64,000 bases of DNA from CAZBBC01 sp964489835 (GCA_964489835.1 CAZBBC010000013.1:4886-68885), one strand, 5' to 3'. Positions 8,690 through 17,422 are shown, counted from the stretch's first letter. Notes: generated by a model from the sequence alone, not told the origin. Made by a program: numbers and translations.

Positions 8690-9563
8690 ACTTTCAATAC
8701 TTATAATAATCCCTGTTCTGTTTCTCTCAATAAGTTGTTCTGACAATTCAGCCGAACTTCAATATACCGGGGTATTAGAAGGTACCTCTGTTCAGGTTCC
8801 TGCGCTGACACCCGGACAAATCACACAAATACCGGTTAACACCGGTGAACTGGTTAAAAAGGGCCAATTATTAGCAATGGTGGATAGTATAGATCTTATT
8901 TATCAACGAGAGCAGTTGGTTGCCACACTTCAGGAATTAGAAATACAAACGGAGATTGCCCAGTCAAATTTATCAAGAGCAAGCAAAGACTACGCATATA
9001 TTAAAACAAAACAGGATAGAATAGCCAATCTCTACAAAACCCAATCAGCTACCAAACAGAATCTGGATGATATTACAAACAGTCTTCAAACTTCCCAGGC
9101 CGCGGTTTCCAACGCCAGAAATGCGCTGGGAAGTATCGCCGCCGGTAAAAAACAGGTGGAAGCAAAAATTAAATCGGTGAATAAAAGAATCAACGATACA
9201 AAGATAATAGCCCCTACCGGGGGAATAATCACAAACCTTTATTATGAAGAAGGTGAAGCAGTGCCGCTGTTTGGATCTCTGCTGGAAATTATCGACATAA
9301 AGAAAATGGAAGTTAAGATATATATATCAGAAACCCGGTTATCCCAGGTTCAATATGGCCAGCAGGTATCAGTTTCCGTCGATGGGCTGGATAAAACACT
9401 GGATGGCACAGTCATCTGGGTAAGTCCAAAAGCAGAATTTACGCCTAAAACCATTTTAACTCCGAACACTCGCACATCGCTTGTTTATGCGGTTAAAATA
9501 TCAATTACCAATGATGAAGGTATTCTTAAACATGGGATGCCCGTGGTTATTCACTTAAAATGA
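8682..9563 (+). CDS. HlyD/YbhG-type membrane fusion lipoprotein
   Basis: The protein has 293 residues from ATG 8682, chosen for the near-ideal GAGGAGG at 8669-8675. A longer reading frame from 8640 lacks such a site. The N-terminus is a lipoprotein signal with a lipobox (FLSISC, Cys at about residue 18). A biotinyl-lipoyl-like segment (TPGQITQIPVNTGELVKKGQ) follows, then a coiled-coil hairpin (about residues 80-180), the second lipoyl half (IIAPTGGIITNLYYEEGE) and a beta-barrel domain. It bridges the inner-membrane ABC transporter and the TolC-like channel. It overlaps its neighbours by 8 bp upstream and 4 bp (ATGA) downstream. Confidence 0.9.
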   Translation: MSKLSILIIIPVLFLSISCSDNSAELQYTGVLEGTSVQVPALTPGQITQIPVNTGELVKKGQLLAMVDSIDLIYQREQLVATLQELEIQTEIAQSNLSRASKDYAYIKTKQDRIANLYKTQSATKQNLDDITNSLQTSQAAVSNARNALGSIAAGKKQVEAKIKSVNKRINDTKIIAPTGGIITNLYYEEGEAVPLFGSLLEIIDIKKMEVKIYISETRLSQVQYGQQVSVSVDGLDKTLDGTVIWVSPKAEFTPKTILTPNTRTSLVYAVKISITNDEGILKHGMPVVIHLK

Positions 9564-10489
9564 ATGTTATGACAGCAATTGAGATAAAAAATTTTGTCAA
9601 GAAATATGGTACCATTGAAGCGGTCAAGGGGATATCTCTCAGCATAGAAAAGGGAGAACTCTTTGGTTTAATTGGTCCGGATGGTGCGGGTAAAACCACA
9701 CTGATGCGGGCGATATGTACGCTACTGGTACCCGATCAAGGTTCCATCCTGGTAAACGGTCTCGACGTTTTAAAGGATATTTCAGCAATTCGAGCGCAGC
9801 TAGGCTACATGCCACAGCGATTTTCACTTTATCAGGATTTGACCGTTGCCCAAAATTTAAAATTTTTTGCCGAATTATTTCAGGTACCTTTACAGGAACA
9901 GGAAGAGCGATTGGTCGAATTGTATCAATTTTCCAGATTAGAACCATTTAAAAAACGATTGGCCGGCGCTCTTTCGGGTGGAATGAAACAAAAACTGGCG
10001 CTTTCATGTGCTTTAATACATACACCTGAAGTTCTGATCCTGGATGAACCTACTTTCGGGGTGGATCCGGTTTCCCGGGATGAATTCTGGAATATTTTAT
10101 ATACGATTCGTGATCAGGGAACGACCATTCTTGTCTCCACCGCCTATATGGATGAAGCCAATTTATGCGACCGTGTGGCCTTATTCTTTAACGGAAAAAT
10201 TCATGCAACAGAAAAACCTGATGTCTTACAATCGCAGTTCAAATATCCTCTTTTTCAATTACGGGCGGATAATGTGAGAAAAATGACTGAATTTTTCCAA
10301 AATTTCCCCGAGGTAAAAACCATTCAAAAGTTCGGAGATACCTTACACATCAGTTTTAAGGAACTACCGGATGATTCCCAATGGCAAAAATGGAATAAAA
10401 TGGCGAAAGGTAATCTATTAGAATGGGAACAGATTGAACCTTCGATAGAAGATGTATTTCTGGATCGGGTAGAGAGGAAGAATGAATAA
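9560..10489 (+). CDS. ABC transporter ATP-binding protein 1 (YbhF N-half-like)
   Basis: The 309-residue ATPase has Walker A GPDGAGKTT (about residues 39-47), a canonical signature LSGGMKQ, Walker B LILDEPTFGVDP, and a C-terminal extension of about 80 residues typical of ABC-2 exporter ATPases. In E. coli YbhF two such ATPases are fused; here they are separate genes. The start overlaps the HlyD stop (ATGA) and the end overlaps the next ATPase gene by 8 bp. It should power export of the pump substrate together with the second ATPase. Confidence 0.92.
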   Translation: MNVMTAIEIKNFVKKYGTIEAVKGISLSIEKGELFGLIGPDGAGKTTLMRAICTLLVPDQGSILVNGLDVLKDISAIRAQLGYMPQRFSLYQDLTVAQNLKFFAELFQVPLQEQEERLVELYQFSRLEPFKKRLAGALSGGMKQKLALSCALIHTPEVLILDEPTFGVDPVSRDEFWNILYTIRDQGTTILVSTAYMDEANLCDRVALFFNGKIHATEKPDVLQSQFKYPLFQLRADNVRKMTEFFQNFPEVKTIQKFGDTLHISFKELPDDSQWQKWNKMAKGNLLEWEQIEPSIEDVFLDRVERKNE

Positions 10490-11237
10490 TTTTACTTATG
10501 CGGTTCAAACGGTAGATCTTACCCGCCGTTTTGGAAAATTTACAGCGGTTGATAATGTCTCGATCGCAATACAAAAAAGTGAGATATTCGGGTTCCTGGG
10601 TGCGAACGGCGCCGGAAAAACCACGGTGATACGGATGTTATGCGGGCTTCTGGCGCCTTCGGCCGGCCAGGCCAGCGTCGCAGGATTTGATATCTATAAA
10701 CAAACGGAGCAGATCAAAAAAAACATCGGTTATATGAGCCAGAAATTTTCTCTTTATGATGATTTAACCATCGAAGAAAATATTAATTTTTATGGTGGCA
10801 TCTATGGTCTTTCCTCGGAAGCCATTCAGGAAAGAAAATCAAATTTATTGCATCAGGTAGGATTAATGGATTTTTCCAAACGTTTAACCCGTGATCTGCC
10901 GCTTGGGTTTAAACAACGTCTGGCACTGGGATGTTCTTTGTTACACGATCCAGCCATTATATTCCTTGATGAACCAACTTCAGGCGTTGATCCGAAGGCT
11001 CGTCGGAGTTTTTGGGATCTGATCTATGAAACCTGCGATTTAGGAAAAACTGTTTTTGTCACTACTCACTTTATGGATGAGGCTGAATATTGTCACCGTG
11101 TTTCAATTATGCGTGACGGAAAAATTATAGCCCTGGATAAACCGCGGGAATTAAGAAAAAAATATAATAAATCCAGTATGCAAGAAGTATTTGTGCATAT
11201 TGTAAATGAAAAAGACATCGAACAATCAGAATTTTAA
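10482..11237 (+). CDS. ABC transporter ATP-binding protein 2 (YbhF C-half-like)
   Basis: The 251-residue ATPase has Walker A GANGAGKTT and Walker B IIFLDEPTSGVDP, but its signature motif reads LPLGFKQ instead of LSGGxxQ. The first signature serine is replaced by Pro and the first glycine by Leu. In heterodimeric ABC proteins such degeneration usually marks one non-hydrolysing composite site, so it probably pairs with the ATPase encoded just upstream. It is tightly overlapped by its neighbours and shorter at the C-terminus than its partner. Confidence 0.92.
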   Translation: MNNFTYAVQTVDLTRRFGKFTAVDNVSIAIQKSEIFGFLGANGAGKTTVIRMLCGLLAPSAGQASVAGFDIYKQTEQIKKNIGYMSQKFSLYDDLTIEENINFYGGIYGLSSEAIQERKSNLLHQVGLMDFSKRLTRDLPLGFKQRLALGCSLLHDPAIIFLDEPTSGVDPKARRSFWDLIYETCDLGKTVFVTTHFMDEAEYCHRVSIMRDGKIIALDKPRELRKKYNKSSMQEVFVHIVNEKDIEQSEF

Positions 11238-11256
11238 CCACAAAGTGTGGAAACCG

Positions 11257-12399
11257 ATGGAAAAATCAATCAAAAAAAAGCACCGTTTTTCAACCCAGAA
11301 ACGTATATTAGCAATTTCCAGAAAAGAGTTTCTGCATATTATTCATGATTTTCGCAGCCTGATGATAATTTTTGCAATGCCGGTGTTACAGATAATTATG
11401 TTTGGTTATGCCTTAAACATGGAGATTCAGAAAATCGATCTGGCGGTTATTGATCATAGCCATACACCATTTTCCCAGGATTTAATCAGACAGTTTGAAA
11501 GTAACAGTTATTTTTCGGTTCAATATTATAACGGACCGATGAGCAAAATCGATGAGTTGTTTCTCAATCGGGAGGCCCGGGTTATTCTGATCATTGATAA
11601 GGATTTCCAGAAAAATTTTCAGAGAACCCCAATAACACCCGTTCAAATGTTAATCGATGCAGCAGATCCAAATGCAGCAACAATGATCAGGCAGTATTGT
11701 AATGGCGTAATCATAAAATTTAATGAATTGAAGAATGCGAACTTACACCTGCCTTTTAATATCAAATCCCGGATTTGGTATAATCCCGATTTGAAAAGTG
11801 CGTATTTTTTCATACCGGCTTTAATTGCACTTATTCTAGTGATGATATCCGCTCTCTTAACCAGCATAACGATCACCCGTGAGAAAGAAATGGGTACGAT
11901 GGAACAGATCCTGGTATCACCGGTAAGGCCTGTCGATATAATTATCGGAAAAGTTCTGCCATATATCGGATTGGCATTTATGGATGGTATCCTCATTCTA
12001 CTTCTTGGTATTTTCCTCTTCCAGGTACCCTTTATTGGCAGCTATGTACTTTTACTACTCCTATCTATCCTTTACATTACCACAGCTCTATCGCTGGGTC
12101 TACTGATTTCGACTGCTGTCAGCACCCAACAAGTGGCGATGATGATTTCTCTCGCCGTCACGCTCCTGCCGACGATCATGTTGTCCGGTTTTATTTTTCC
12201 ATTAAAATCAATGCCCATGATTTTACAGTATCTTTCTTATATTGTCCCGGCAAAATACTATCTGATCATTATCCGTGGAATAATGTTAAAGGGAAACACC
12301 CTTGTTCAACTTGCCAGCCAGACCTTGTCTCTTTTGTTGATGACCTTAATTTTATTGGTGAACGCTGTACGGAAGTTCAGCTTAAATCTGGAGAAATAA
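11257..12399 (+). CDS. ABC-2 type permease 1 (YbhS-like)
   Basis: The protein has about 380 residues. It has one N-terminal membrane segment (near the IMPVLQIIMFGYAL-like stretch), a large extracytoplasmic domain, then five C-terminal membrane segments with the ITREKEMGTMEQILVSP loop typical of the ABC-2 family. The start is uncertain. ATG 11257 avoids a long overlap with the preceding ATPase; an in-frame ATG at 11206 would add 17 residues and overlap it by 32 bp. Neither has a good ribosome-binding site. It pairs with the following permease to form the transmembrane part of the exporter. Confidence 0.88.
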   Translation: MEKSIKKKHRFSTQKRILAISRKEFLHIIHDFRSLMIIFAMPVLQIIMFGYALNMEIQKIDLAVIDHSHTPFSQDLIRQFESNSYFSVQYYNGPMSKIDELFLNREARVILIIDKDFQKNFQRTPITPVQMLIDAADPNAATMIRQYCNGVIIKFNELKNANLHLPFNIKSRIWYNPDLKSAYFFIPALIALILVMISALLTSITITREKEMGTMEQILVSPVRPVDIIIGKVLPYIGLAFMDGILILLLGIFLFQVPFIGSYVLLLLLSILYITTALSLGLLISTAVSTQQVAMMISLAVTLLPTIMLSGFIFPLKSMPMILQYLSYIVPAKYYLIIIRGIMLKGNTLVQLASQTLSLLLMTLILLVNAVRKFSLNLEK

Positions 12400-12400
12400 G

Positions 12401-13528
12401 ATGCGTGTTCTAAGATTCATACTGATTAAAGAATTCAAACAGATTTTTCGTACCAGGGAAATGATTGCTGTCATCTTTGGAATACCGCTTGTTCAGCTGG
12501 TGATTCTTGGATTTACAATTACCAATGAAGTAAAAAATGTCTCTCTGATTATTGCAGACCAGGACAATAGTCAAATTAGCCGGGAGATCGTGCGTTCGTT
12601 TGAGAATACCGACCGGTTTGATATTATCAGTTATGAAACAGATGGAAATAAAATAGAAAAATCAATTCAGGACTGGAATGCCCAGCTGGCTTTAATCATT
12701 CCTAATGGTTTTGGTAAAAATTATATCCGAGGCCTTGAAGCGGACATTCAACTGCTGGCAGATGGACTGGATGGAAATTCAGCAGGGATCGCCCTGGGAT
12801 ACGCCCAGGGAATTCTCATTCAGTTTCAACCGCCGCCGAATTTAAATGTGATCCTGATGAAAAGACTAAATGCAAGCTCTATTCATATGGTCTCGATGGA
12901 AGATCGGATGTGGTTTAATGAGGATCTTGACAATGCCCAATATATGATTCCTGGAATCATTGCCGTATTATTGACCATTGTATCAATGATGCTTTCATCA
13001 ATAAATCTTGTCCGTGAGAAAGAGATCGGCACTCTGGAACAATTAATGGTAACCCCGTTAAAACGGCATCAAATCCTGCTGGGTAAAATTCTGCCTTTTC
13101 TTATTTTAACTTTTATAGAGCTTGGCATCGTAATGACTTTCGGGCAAATCATATTCGCCATCCAGGTAAAGGGGAGCTATTTGCTCCTGGCTGGTCTATC
13201 TTTTCTTTTTCTTTTTACCACCCTGGGTTTTGGAATATTCATTTCCACGATAACAGGGACTCAGCAACAAGCAATGTTTGTATCCTGGTTTTTTATGGTT
13301 TTTATGCTTTTAATCAGTGGATTTTTTGTACCCATTGAGAATATGCCTGATTTTATACAAAAATTAACTTATCTTAATCCGATGCGTTATTATTTGTATA
13401 TTGTCAGGGATATTATTCAAAAAGATGCCGGTTTCGTCCATCTTTTAAAAGACATTATTCCGATGACTTTATATGGTATCATAATTTTCTCAGTCAGTAC
13501 CATAAAATTTCAAAAGCGCGTCGCCTAA
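12401..13528 (+). CDS. ABC-2 type permease 2 (YbhR-like)
   Basis: The 375-residue protein has the same architecture as its neighbour: an N-terminal membrane segment, an extracytoplasmic domain, a LVREKEIGTLEQLMVTP loop and five C-terminal membrane helices. A GGAGA at about 12391 precedes the ATG, which lies one base after the previous stop. With the upstream permease, the two ATPases, HlyD and TolC it completes a tripartite exporter. The substrate is unknown; relatives in the Ybh system have been linked to drug and cation export. Confidence 0.9.
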   Translation: MRVLRFILIKEFKQIFRTREMIAVIFGIPLVQLVILGFTITNEVKNVSLIIADQDNSQISREIVRSFENTDRFDIISYETDGNKIEKSIQDWNAQLALIIPNGFGKNYIRGLEADIQLLADGLDGNSAGIALGYAQGILIQFQPPPNLNVILMKRLNASSIHMVSMEDRMWFNEDLDNAQYMIPGIIAVLLTIVSMMLSSINLVREKEIGTLEQLMVTPLKRHQILLGKILPFLILTFIELGIVMTFGQIIFAIQVKGSYLLLAGLSFLFLFTTLGFGIFISTITGTQQQAMFVSWFFMVFMLLISGFFVPIENMPDFIQKLTYLNPMRYYLYIVRDIIQKDAGFVHLLKDIIPMTLYGIIIFSVSTIKFQKRVA

Positions 13529-13548
13529 TATAAAAGCAGGAAAACTAC

Positions 13549-13725
13549 ATGAATACCATTCTGCCGGATAATGAACCGTTAAAACGGGCAGTCAAATGGG
13601 TCTCGGAGCAACTACAAGATGACGAGAATAAATCGAAACAATTGCTTATCAATGAGGCAATTCTTCGATTCGATCTCAATCCCAAACATTCTATGTATCT
13701 GATAAATTTCTATAAAAACAAATAG
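13549..13725 (+). CDS. Small conserved-looking protein downstream of efflux operon
   Basis: This is a 58-residue reading frame beginning MNTILPDNEPLKRAVKWVSE, 20 bp after the permease stop. A ribosome-binding site (AAGCAGGA, 13533-13540) sits at proper spacing. The sequence is amphipathic and charged, with no signal peptide or membrane segment, and ends in a basic tail. The spacing, ribosome-binding site and protein-like composition support a real gene that is the last cistron of the operon. I do not recognise the family and assign no function. Confidence 0.6.
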   Translation: MNTILPDNEPLKRAVKWVSEQLQDDENKSKQLLINEAILRFDLNPKHSMYLINFYKNK

Positions 13726-14139
13726 TCTCCAACACCCATATATTATTTTTCTTTTTTCCTTCTTGGTATCAATTGTAATTCTTGTGATAGATATTTCAAC
13801 CACAAAGTGCACAAAACAGTAAAAAATTCTTTACGTTCCGCTTCGCGGGGAATTTCTAACAAATTATTTTAATGCCATTTTTTCAATCGTACCGACACCT
13901 TAGAAGATTCAAATAGGATGATGCTATTTATTCATCTGATTACTTCGTAATTAATTTTTTTACAACAAGTTTCTGCATCATGAGTTTATCAAGCGAACGA
14001 ATTATTAAAAAAAAAACAAAAATTGAATATTTCTGCCGATAATAGTAAATGTAACCGGTAGCACCTGAAAAAAATTGCGTCAATTATTTTCAATAATTAG
14101 ATTAAAACAAGATTATTGAAGTGGATCCGGACGACATTT
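13726..14139. other. Intergenic region before the tryptophanase gene
   Basis: This gap of about 410 bp is AT-rich. It holds a fragment of the dispersed AACCACAAAG-type repeat (13799-13815), a small CCGC-TTC-GCGG hairpin (about 13842), and a 17-bp palindrome AATTATT-TTC-AATAATT at 14082-14098. A weak promoter candidate, TTGCGT (14075-14080) with TAGATT (14098-14103), overlaps the palindrome. I see no tnaC-like leader peptide: the short frames here contain no tryptophan. Confidence 0.5.
14075..14103 (+). promoter_or_regulatory. Weak candidate promoter for tnaA
   Basis: TTGCGT and TAGATT are separated by 17 bp, placing a transcription start about 30 bp before the chosen ATG. Matches to consensus are modest (3/6 and 4/6). 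The spacer coincides with a small palindrome (14082-14098) that could be an operator. Confidence 0.3.
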
Positions 14140-15501
14140 ATGAAAACTATCATTGAACCATTTCGCATTAAATCTGTTGAACCGATTCGTATGACTTCCC
14201 GTGATCAGCGGGAACAATACATCAGTGAAGCACATTATAACTTATTTAACCTTAAAAGCAAACACGTCCTCATTGATCTACTAACCGATAGTGGAACCAG
14301 TGCCATGTCAGCGAATCAATGGGCAGCGATACAGAGAGGAGATGAGAGTTATGCCGGGAGTGAAAGTTACTTTCGCTTTTATGACTCAGTAACGGACATT
14401 ATGCCTTTTGAACATGTCATTCCAACCCATCAGGGCCGTGCCGCTGAGAAAATATTATTTACGGTTATTGGGGGCAAGGGTAAAAAGATTCCCAATAATA
14501 CACATTTTGATACCACACGGGCGAATATTGAATATACCGGTGCCCAGGCTATTGATCTGATTATTGAAGAAGGTAAATGTCCTCAGAAAATACATCCCTT
14601 CAAAGGGAACATGGATATAAAAAAACTAAAATCGTTTATTAAAAATACCGGTGCAGAGAATATTCCATGCGTGATGATAACGCTCACCAATAATTCGAGC
14701 GGCGGACAACCGGTATCCATGCAAAATATCCATGATGTACGTCAGGTTTGTAATAAATATCATCTGCCTCTATTGTTCGATGCCTGCCGGTTTGCTGAAA
14801 ATGCTTACTTTATTAAAAAACGGGAAAGCGGTTATTCTGATAAAAGTATCAAAGAGATCTGTCAGAAAATGTTTTCTTATGCCGACGGCTGCACCATGAG
14901 TGCAAAAAAAGATGCCTTGGTAAATATTGGTGGGTTCCTGTGTCTGAATGATGATACCTGGGCCACACAAGCCCGTAATCTTCTGATACTTACCGAGGGA
15001 TTTCCGACATACGGGGGTCTCGCGGGTCGAGACCTAGATGCCATAGCCGTTGGTCTGCATGAAATCATCGAGGAGGATTATTTACAGTACCGAATTCGTT
15101 CCACAGAGTATCTTGGTGAAAAAATAAATGCCGTAGGCGTTCCTCTTGTTCTTCCGGTCGGTGGACATGCGGTATATATCGATGCTAAAGCGATGTTACC
15201 TCATATTCCCGTCTCCCAGTTTCCGGGACAGTCGCTGGCTGTCGAGTTGTATCTGCAAGGTGGAATAAGAGGTTGTGAGATCGGTTCGGTGATGTTCGGT
15301 AAAAAGGCAAAAATGGAACTGGTACGACTTGCTATTCCCCGTCGTGTTTATACCCAAAGCCATATCGACTATGTGATCGAAGTGATCATTGATGTTTATA
15401 ATTCCCGGAATGATTTGCGCGGTATGAAAATTACACAAGAACCGGAAAGTTTAAGACATTTTACCTGTCAATTTCAGTATGTGAACACAATTGAAAAATG
15501 A
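14140..15501 (+). CDS. tnaA: Tryptophanase (beta-eliminating lyase)
   Basis: The 453-residue protein belongs to the PLP-dependent tryptophanase / tyrosine phenol-lyase family. The chosen ATG aligns with the usual start of the family (EPFRIKSVEPIRM). The catalytic lysine is K257 (MSAKKDA), and the PLP contacts D214 and R217 are present. Overall wording resembles tyrosine phenol-lyase, but the residues that separate the two enzymes follow tryptophanase: D124 (Thr in the phenol-lyase), I381 in CEIGS (Arg in the phenol-lyase) and H440 in LRHFT (Phe in the phenol-lyase). The likely reaction is tryptophan to indole, pyruvate and ammonia in the cytoplasm. Its stop lies just before the ribosome-binding site of the next gene, an HD-GYP protein, so the two are probably co-transcribed. 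Confidence 0.85.
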   Translation: MKTIIEPFRIKSVEPIRMTSRDQREQYISEAHYNLFNLKSKHVLIDLLTDSGTSAMSANQWAAIQRGDESYAGSESYFRFYDSVTDIMPFEHVIPTHQGRAAEKILFTVIGGKGKKIPNNTHFDTTRANIEYTGAQAIDLIIEEGKCPQKIHPFKGNMDIKKLKSFIKNTGAENIPCVMITLTNNSSGGQPVSMQNIHDVRQVCNKYHLPLLFDACRFAENAYFIKKRESGYSDKSIKEICQKMFSYADGCTMSAKKDALVNIGGFLCLNDDTWATQARNLLILTEGFPTYGGLAGRDLDAIAVGLHEIIEEDYLQYRIRSTEYLGEKINAVGVPLVLPVGGHAVYIDAKAMLPHIPVSQFPGQSLAVELYLQGGIRGCEIGSVMFGKKAKMELVRLAIPRRVYTQSHIDYVIEVIIDVYNSRNDLRGMKITQEPESLRHFTCQFQYVNTIEK

Positions 15502-15512
15502 GGATCGTCTCC

Positions 15513-16748
15513 ATGAAAAAATCCAAGAAAAAATTACAACATATTATTCAGTTAGGAGTGGAAGTTTCTCAAATTGGTGATCTTGATATTCTTTTGGAAA
15601 AAATATTGAGTGAAGCCAGAGATCTGGTCGACGCCGATGCCGGATCCATTTATATAAAAGAAGGCGAAGAACTTAAATTCAGCTATGCTCAGAATGAAAC
15701 CTTACGGAAAAAATTAGGACCGGGTAAAAAGCTTATTTATACAACATTCAGTATGCCGATAACAAAAAAATCTATTGCCGGATTTGTTGCCAGTGAAGGT
15801 AAAGTATTAAACCTCCCGGATGCTTACATGATCTCCAAGAAAATGCCCTATTCGCATAACAGTAGTTATGATAAGTTGGCTGGTTATGAGACCCATTCGA
15901 TGCTCACTGTCCCCCTAAAAAATAATCGTGGTGATATCATCGGGGTGCTGCAATTAATCAATGCACAGGAAAAAAATGGCAAAATAATACCTTTCAGTGA
16001 TGAAGATGAGTCTTATATTAAACCATTTGCCATGTATGCCGCAGTCGCGATCGAACGGGCACAATTGACCCGGACAACCATTATGCGGATGATCAGCATG
16101 GCAGAGCTAAGAGATCCGAAAGAAACCGGTGCTCATGTCAATCGGGTGGCCGCTTACGCTCTTGAGATCTATGAGCATTGGGCGCATACTAAAGGGATCG
16201 CTAAAGAGGAAACTGATAAACAACGTGATGCGTTTCGTATGGCGGCAATGCTTCATGATGTCGGAAAGGTAGCCATTTCTGACACCATCCTTAAAAAACC
16301 GGGAAAATTCACTGATGAAGAATATGAAATTATGAAAATGCATGCCCAGGCCGGTGCCTGTTTGTTCAGTGGAGCACGCTCAAATTTCGATACAATTGCC
16401 GCCGAAGTGGCCCTTACCCACCATGAACGTTGGGATGGTAAAGGATACCCGGGTTGGATTGATGAAAAAACAGGAGACGTTTATCCAAAATGTATTGATA
16501 AGAAAAGCGGCAAAGCGCGTGGAAAAAAGGAAGAAGAAATCCCTATCTGGGGTCGTATTGTCGCCCTGGCCGATGTGTTTGATGCCTTAAGTTCCAACCG
16601 CGTCTATAAAGAAGCCTGGACAGAAGAGGACGTCTTACAAAAAATAAAGGATGACAAAGGAAAACACTTTGATCCTGAAATCGTAGATTCTTTTTTCGAA
16701 GTATATGACCAGATCAAGGCCGTTAGCCAACGATACCCGGATCAGTAA
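15513..16748 (+). CDS. GAF-HD-GYP domain protein, putative c-di-GMP phosphodiesterase
   Basis: The protein has about 411 residues. I chose ATG 15513, which has GAGGA 8 bp upstream; an ATG at 15498 overlapping the tnaA stop would add five residues. A GAF sensor domain (about 10-185) is followed by an HD-GYP domain with the metal-binding HDVGK (about 248) and HHERWDGKGYP (about 304) motifs intact. A charged insertion of about 30 residues follows the GYP motif. The protein is soluble. HD-GYP proteins hydrolyse c-di-GMP, with a GAF ligand or redox signal controlling activity. Its place directly behind tryptophanase suggests a link between indole or tryptophan metabolism and second-messenger signalling, which is inference. 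Confidence 0.88.
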   Translation: MKKSKKKLQHIIQLGVEVSQIGDLDILLEKILSEARDLVDADAGSIYIKEGEELKFSYAQNETLRKKLGPGKKLIYTTFSMPITKKSIAGFVASEGKVLNLPDAYMISKKMPYSHNSSYDKLAGYETHSMLTVPLKNNRGDIIGVLQLINAQEKNGKIIPFSDEDESYIKPFAMYAAVAIERAQLTRTTIMRMISMAELRDPKETGAHVNRVAAYALEIYEHWAHTKGIAKEETDKQRDAFRMAAMLHDVGKVAISDTILKKPGKFTDEEYEIMKMHAQAGACLFSGARSNFDTIAAEVALTHHERWDGKGYPGWIDEKTGDVYPKCIDKKSGKARGKKEEEIPIWGRIVALADVFDALSSNRVYKEAWTEEDVLQKIKDDKGKHFDPEIVDSFFEVYDQIKAVSQRYPDQ

Positions 16749-16881
16749 TACAATAATTTTTTACTCCAAAATTTTCAGATCCATACCCCCTTCCCTCGAT
16801 CTAATGTTTTAACTTCACTAAATATTTGTGATATATGAATTAAGCCGCATCATTATCCTGCAAAAAAAAATACAAATTCTC

Positions 16882-16910
16882 TTGCATTGAGAGTAAAAAT
16901 CTTGTAGAAT
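16882..16910 (+). promoter_or_regulatory. Promoter of the dcw cluster
   Basis: TTGCAT (16882-16887) and TAGAAT (16905-16910) are separated by exactly 17 bp in the gap upstream of mraZ. The predicted transcription start (about 16917) falls at a GTGGGA, which matches the MraZ-box core, giving MraZ autoregulation as a likely control. Confidence 0.6.
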
Positions 16911-16911
16911 T

Positions 16912-16937
16912 GTGGGAAATAATCCCTTAACGTGGAG
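16912..16937 (+). promoter_or_regulatory. Candidate MraZ boxes
   Basis: GTGGGA at 16912-16917 and GTGGAG at 16932-16937 are 20 bp apart, two turns of the 10-bp period known for the tandem TGGGN boxes bound by MraZ. The middle box expected near 16922 is not preserved. The second copy may also act as a distant ribosome-binding site. The assignment rests on the spacing and on the location in front of mraZ. Confidence 0.4.
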
Positions 16938-16951
16938 CAAAATCCCTAATT

Positions 16952-17422
16952 ATGCCAGTTAATGATTTTTCCGGCGAATATCGATTTACACTGGACGCGA
17001 AAAAACGCATCAGTATCCCTTCCGGTATTCGAAAAATGCTACCACCCGAATCTGAGGGTTCACTGGTTTTTACCCGTGGATTTGAAGGGTGCGTCTATGT
17101 ATTCCCCAATGATGAATGGAAACGCCTTACCCATAAGTTAAACACCCTTGACAGCTTTAATGTAAAGGTACGCGATTTCATCCGGATGTTCGTAGGACCT
17201 GCCTATAAAACGGTAATGGATAACCAGGGTCGGGTACTTCTTCCCGATTACATCCTGGAAATGGCAATGATCGAAAAGGATATTCTTTTAATAGGGTCAC
17301 TTAATAAATGGGAATTATGGAGTTCAGCTGTCTTCGAGCGTTACATTAAGGAAAATAATCCTTCACTGGAATCGCTGGCCCAGGAAATTAACTTTGGTGC
17401 GATTTTTAACAGCAATGGGTGA
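16952..17422 (+). CDS. mraZ: Transcriptional regulator MraZ
   Basis: The 156-residue protein has two AbrB/SpoVT-like halves: FSGEYRFTLDAKKRISIPSG at the N-terminus and a second copy around VMDNQGRVLLPDYIL. This is the standard MraZ architecture; the protein assembles as a ring and binds tandem TGGGN boxes upstream of the cell division and wall cluster. It is first in the dcw cluster, as usual. The end overlaps the rsmH start by 8 bp. Confidence 0.95.
   Translation: MPVNDFSGEYRFTLDAKKRISIPSGIRKMLPPESEGSLVFTRGFEGCVYVFPNDEWKRLTHKLNTLDSFNVKVRDFIRMFVGPAYKTVMDNQGRVLLPDYILEMAMIEKDILLIGSLNKWELWSSAVFERYIKENNPSLESLAQEINFGAIFNSNG

Noticed and set aside
13860..14110. A tnaC-type leader peptide upstream of tryptophanase
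   Set aside because: The three short ATG-started frames in this stretch contain no tryptophan and have no suitable spacing or ribosome-binding site.
14140..15501. Annotation as tyrosine phenol-lyase
   Set aside because: Although overall similarity suggests it, residues 124, 381 and 440 are those of tryptophanase.
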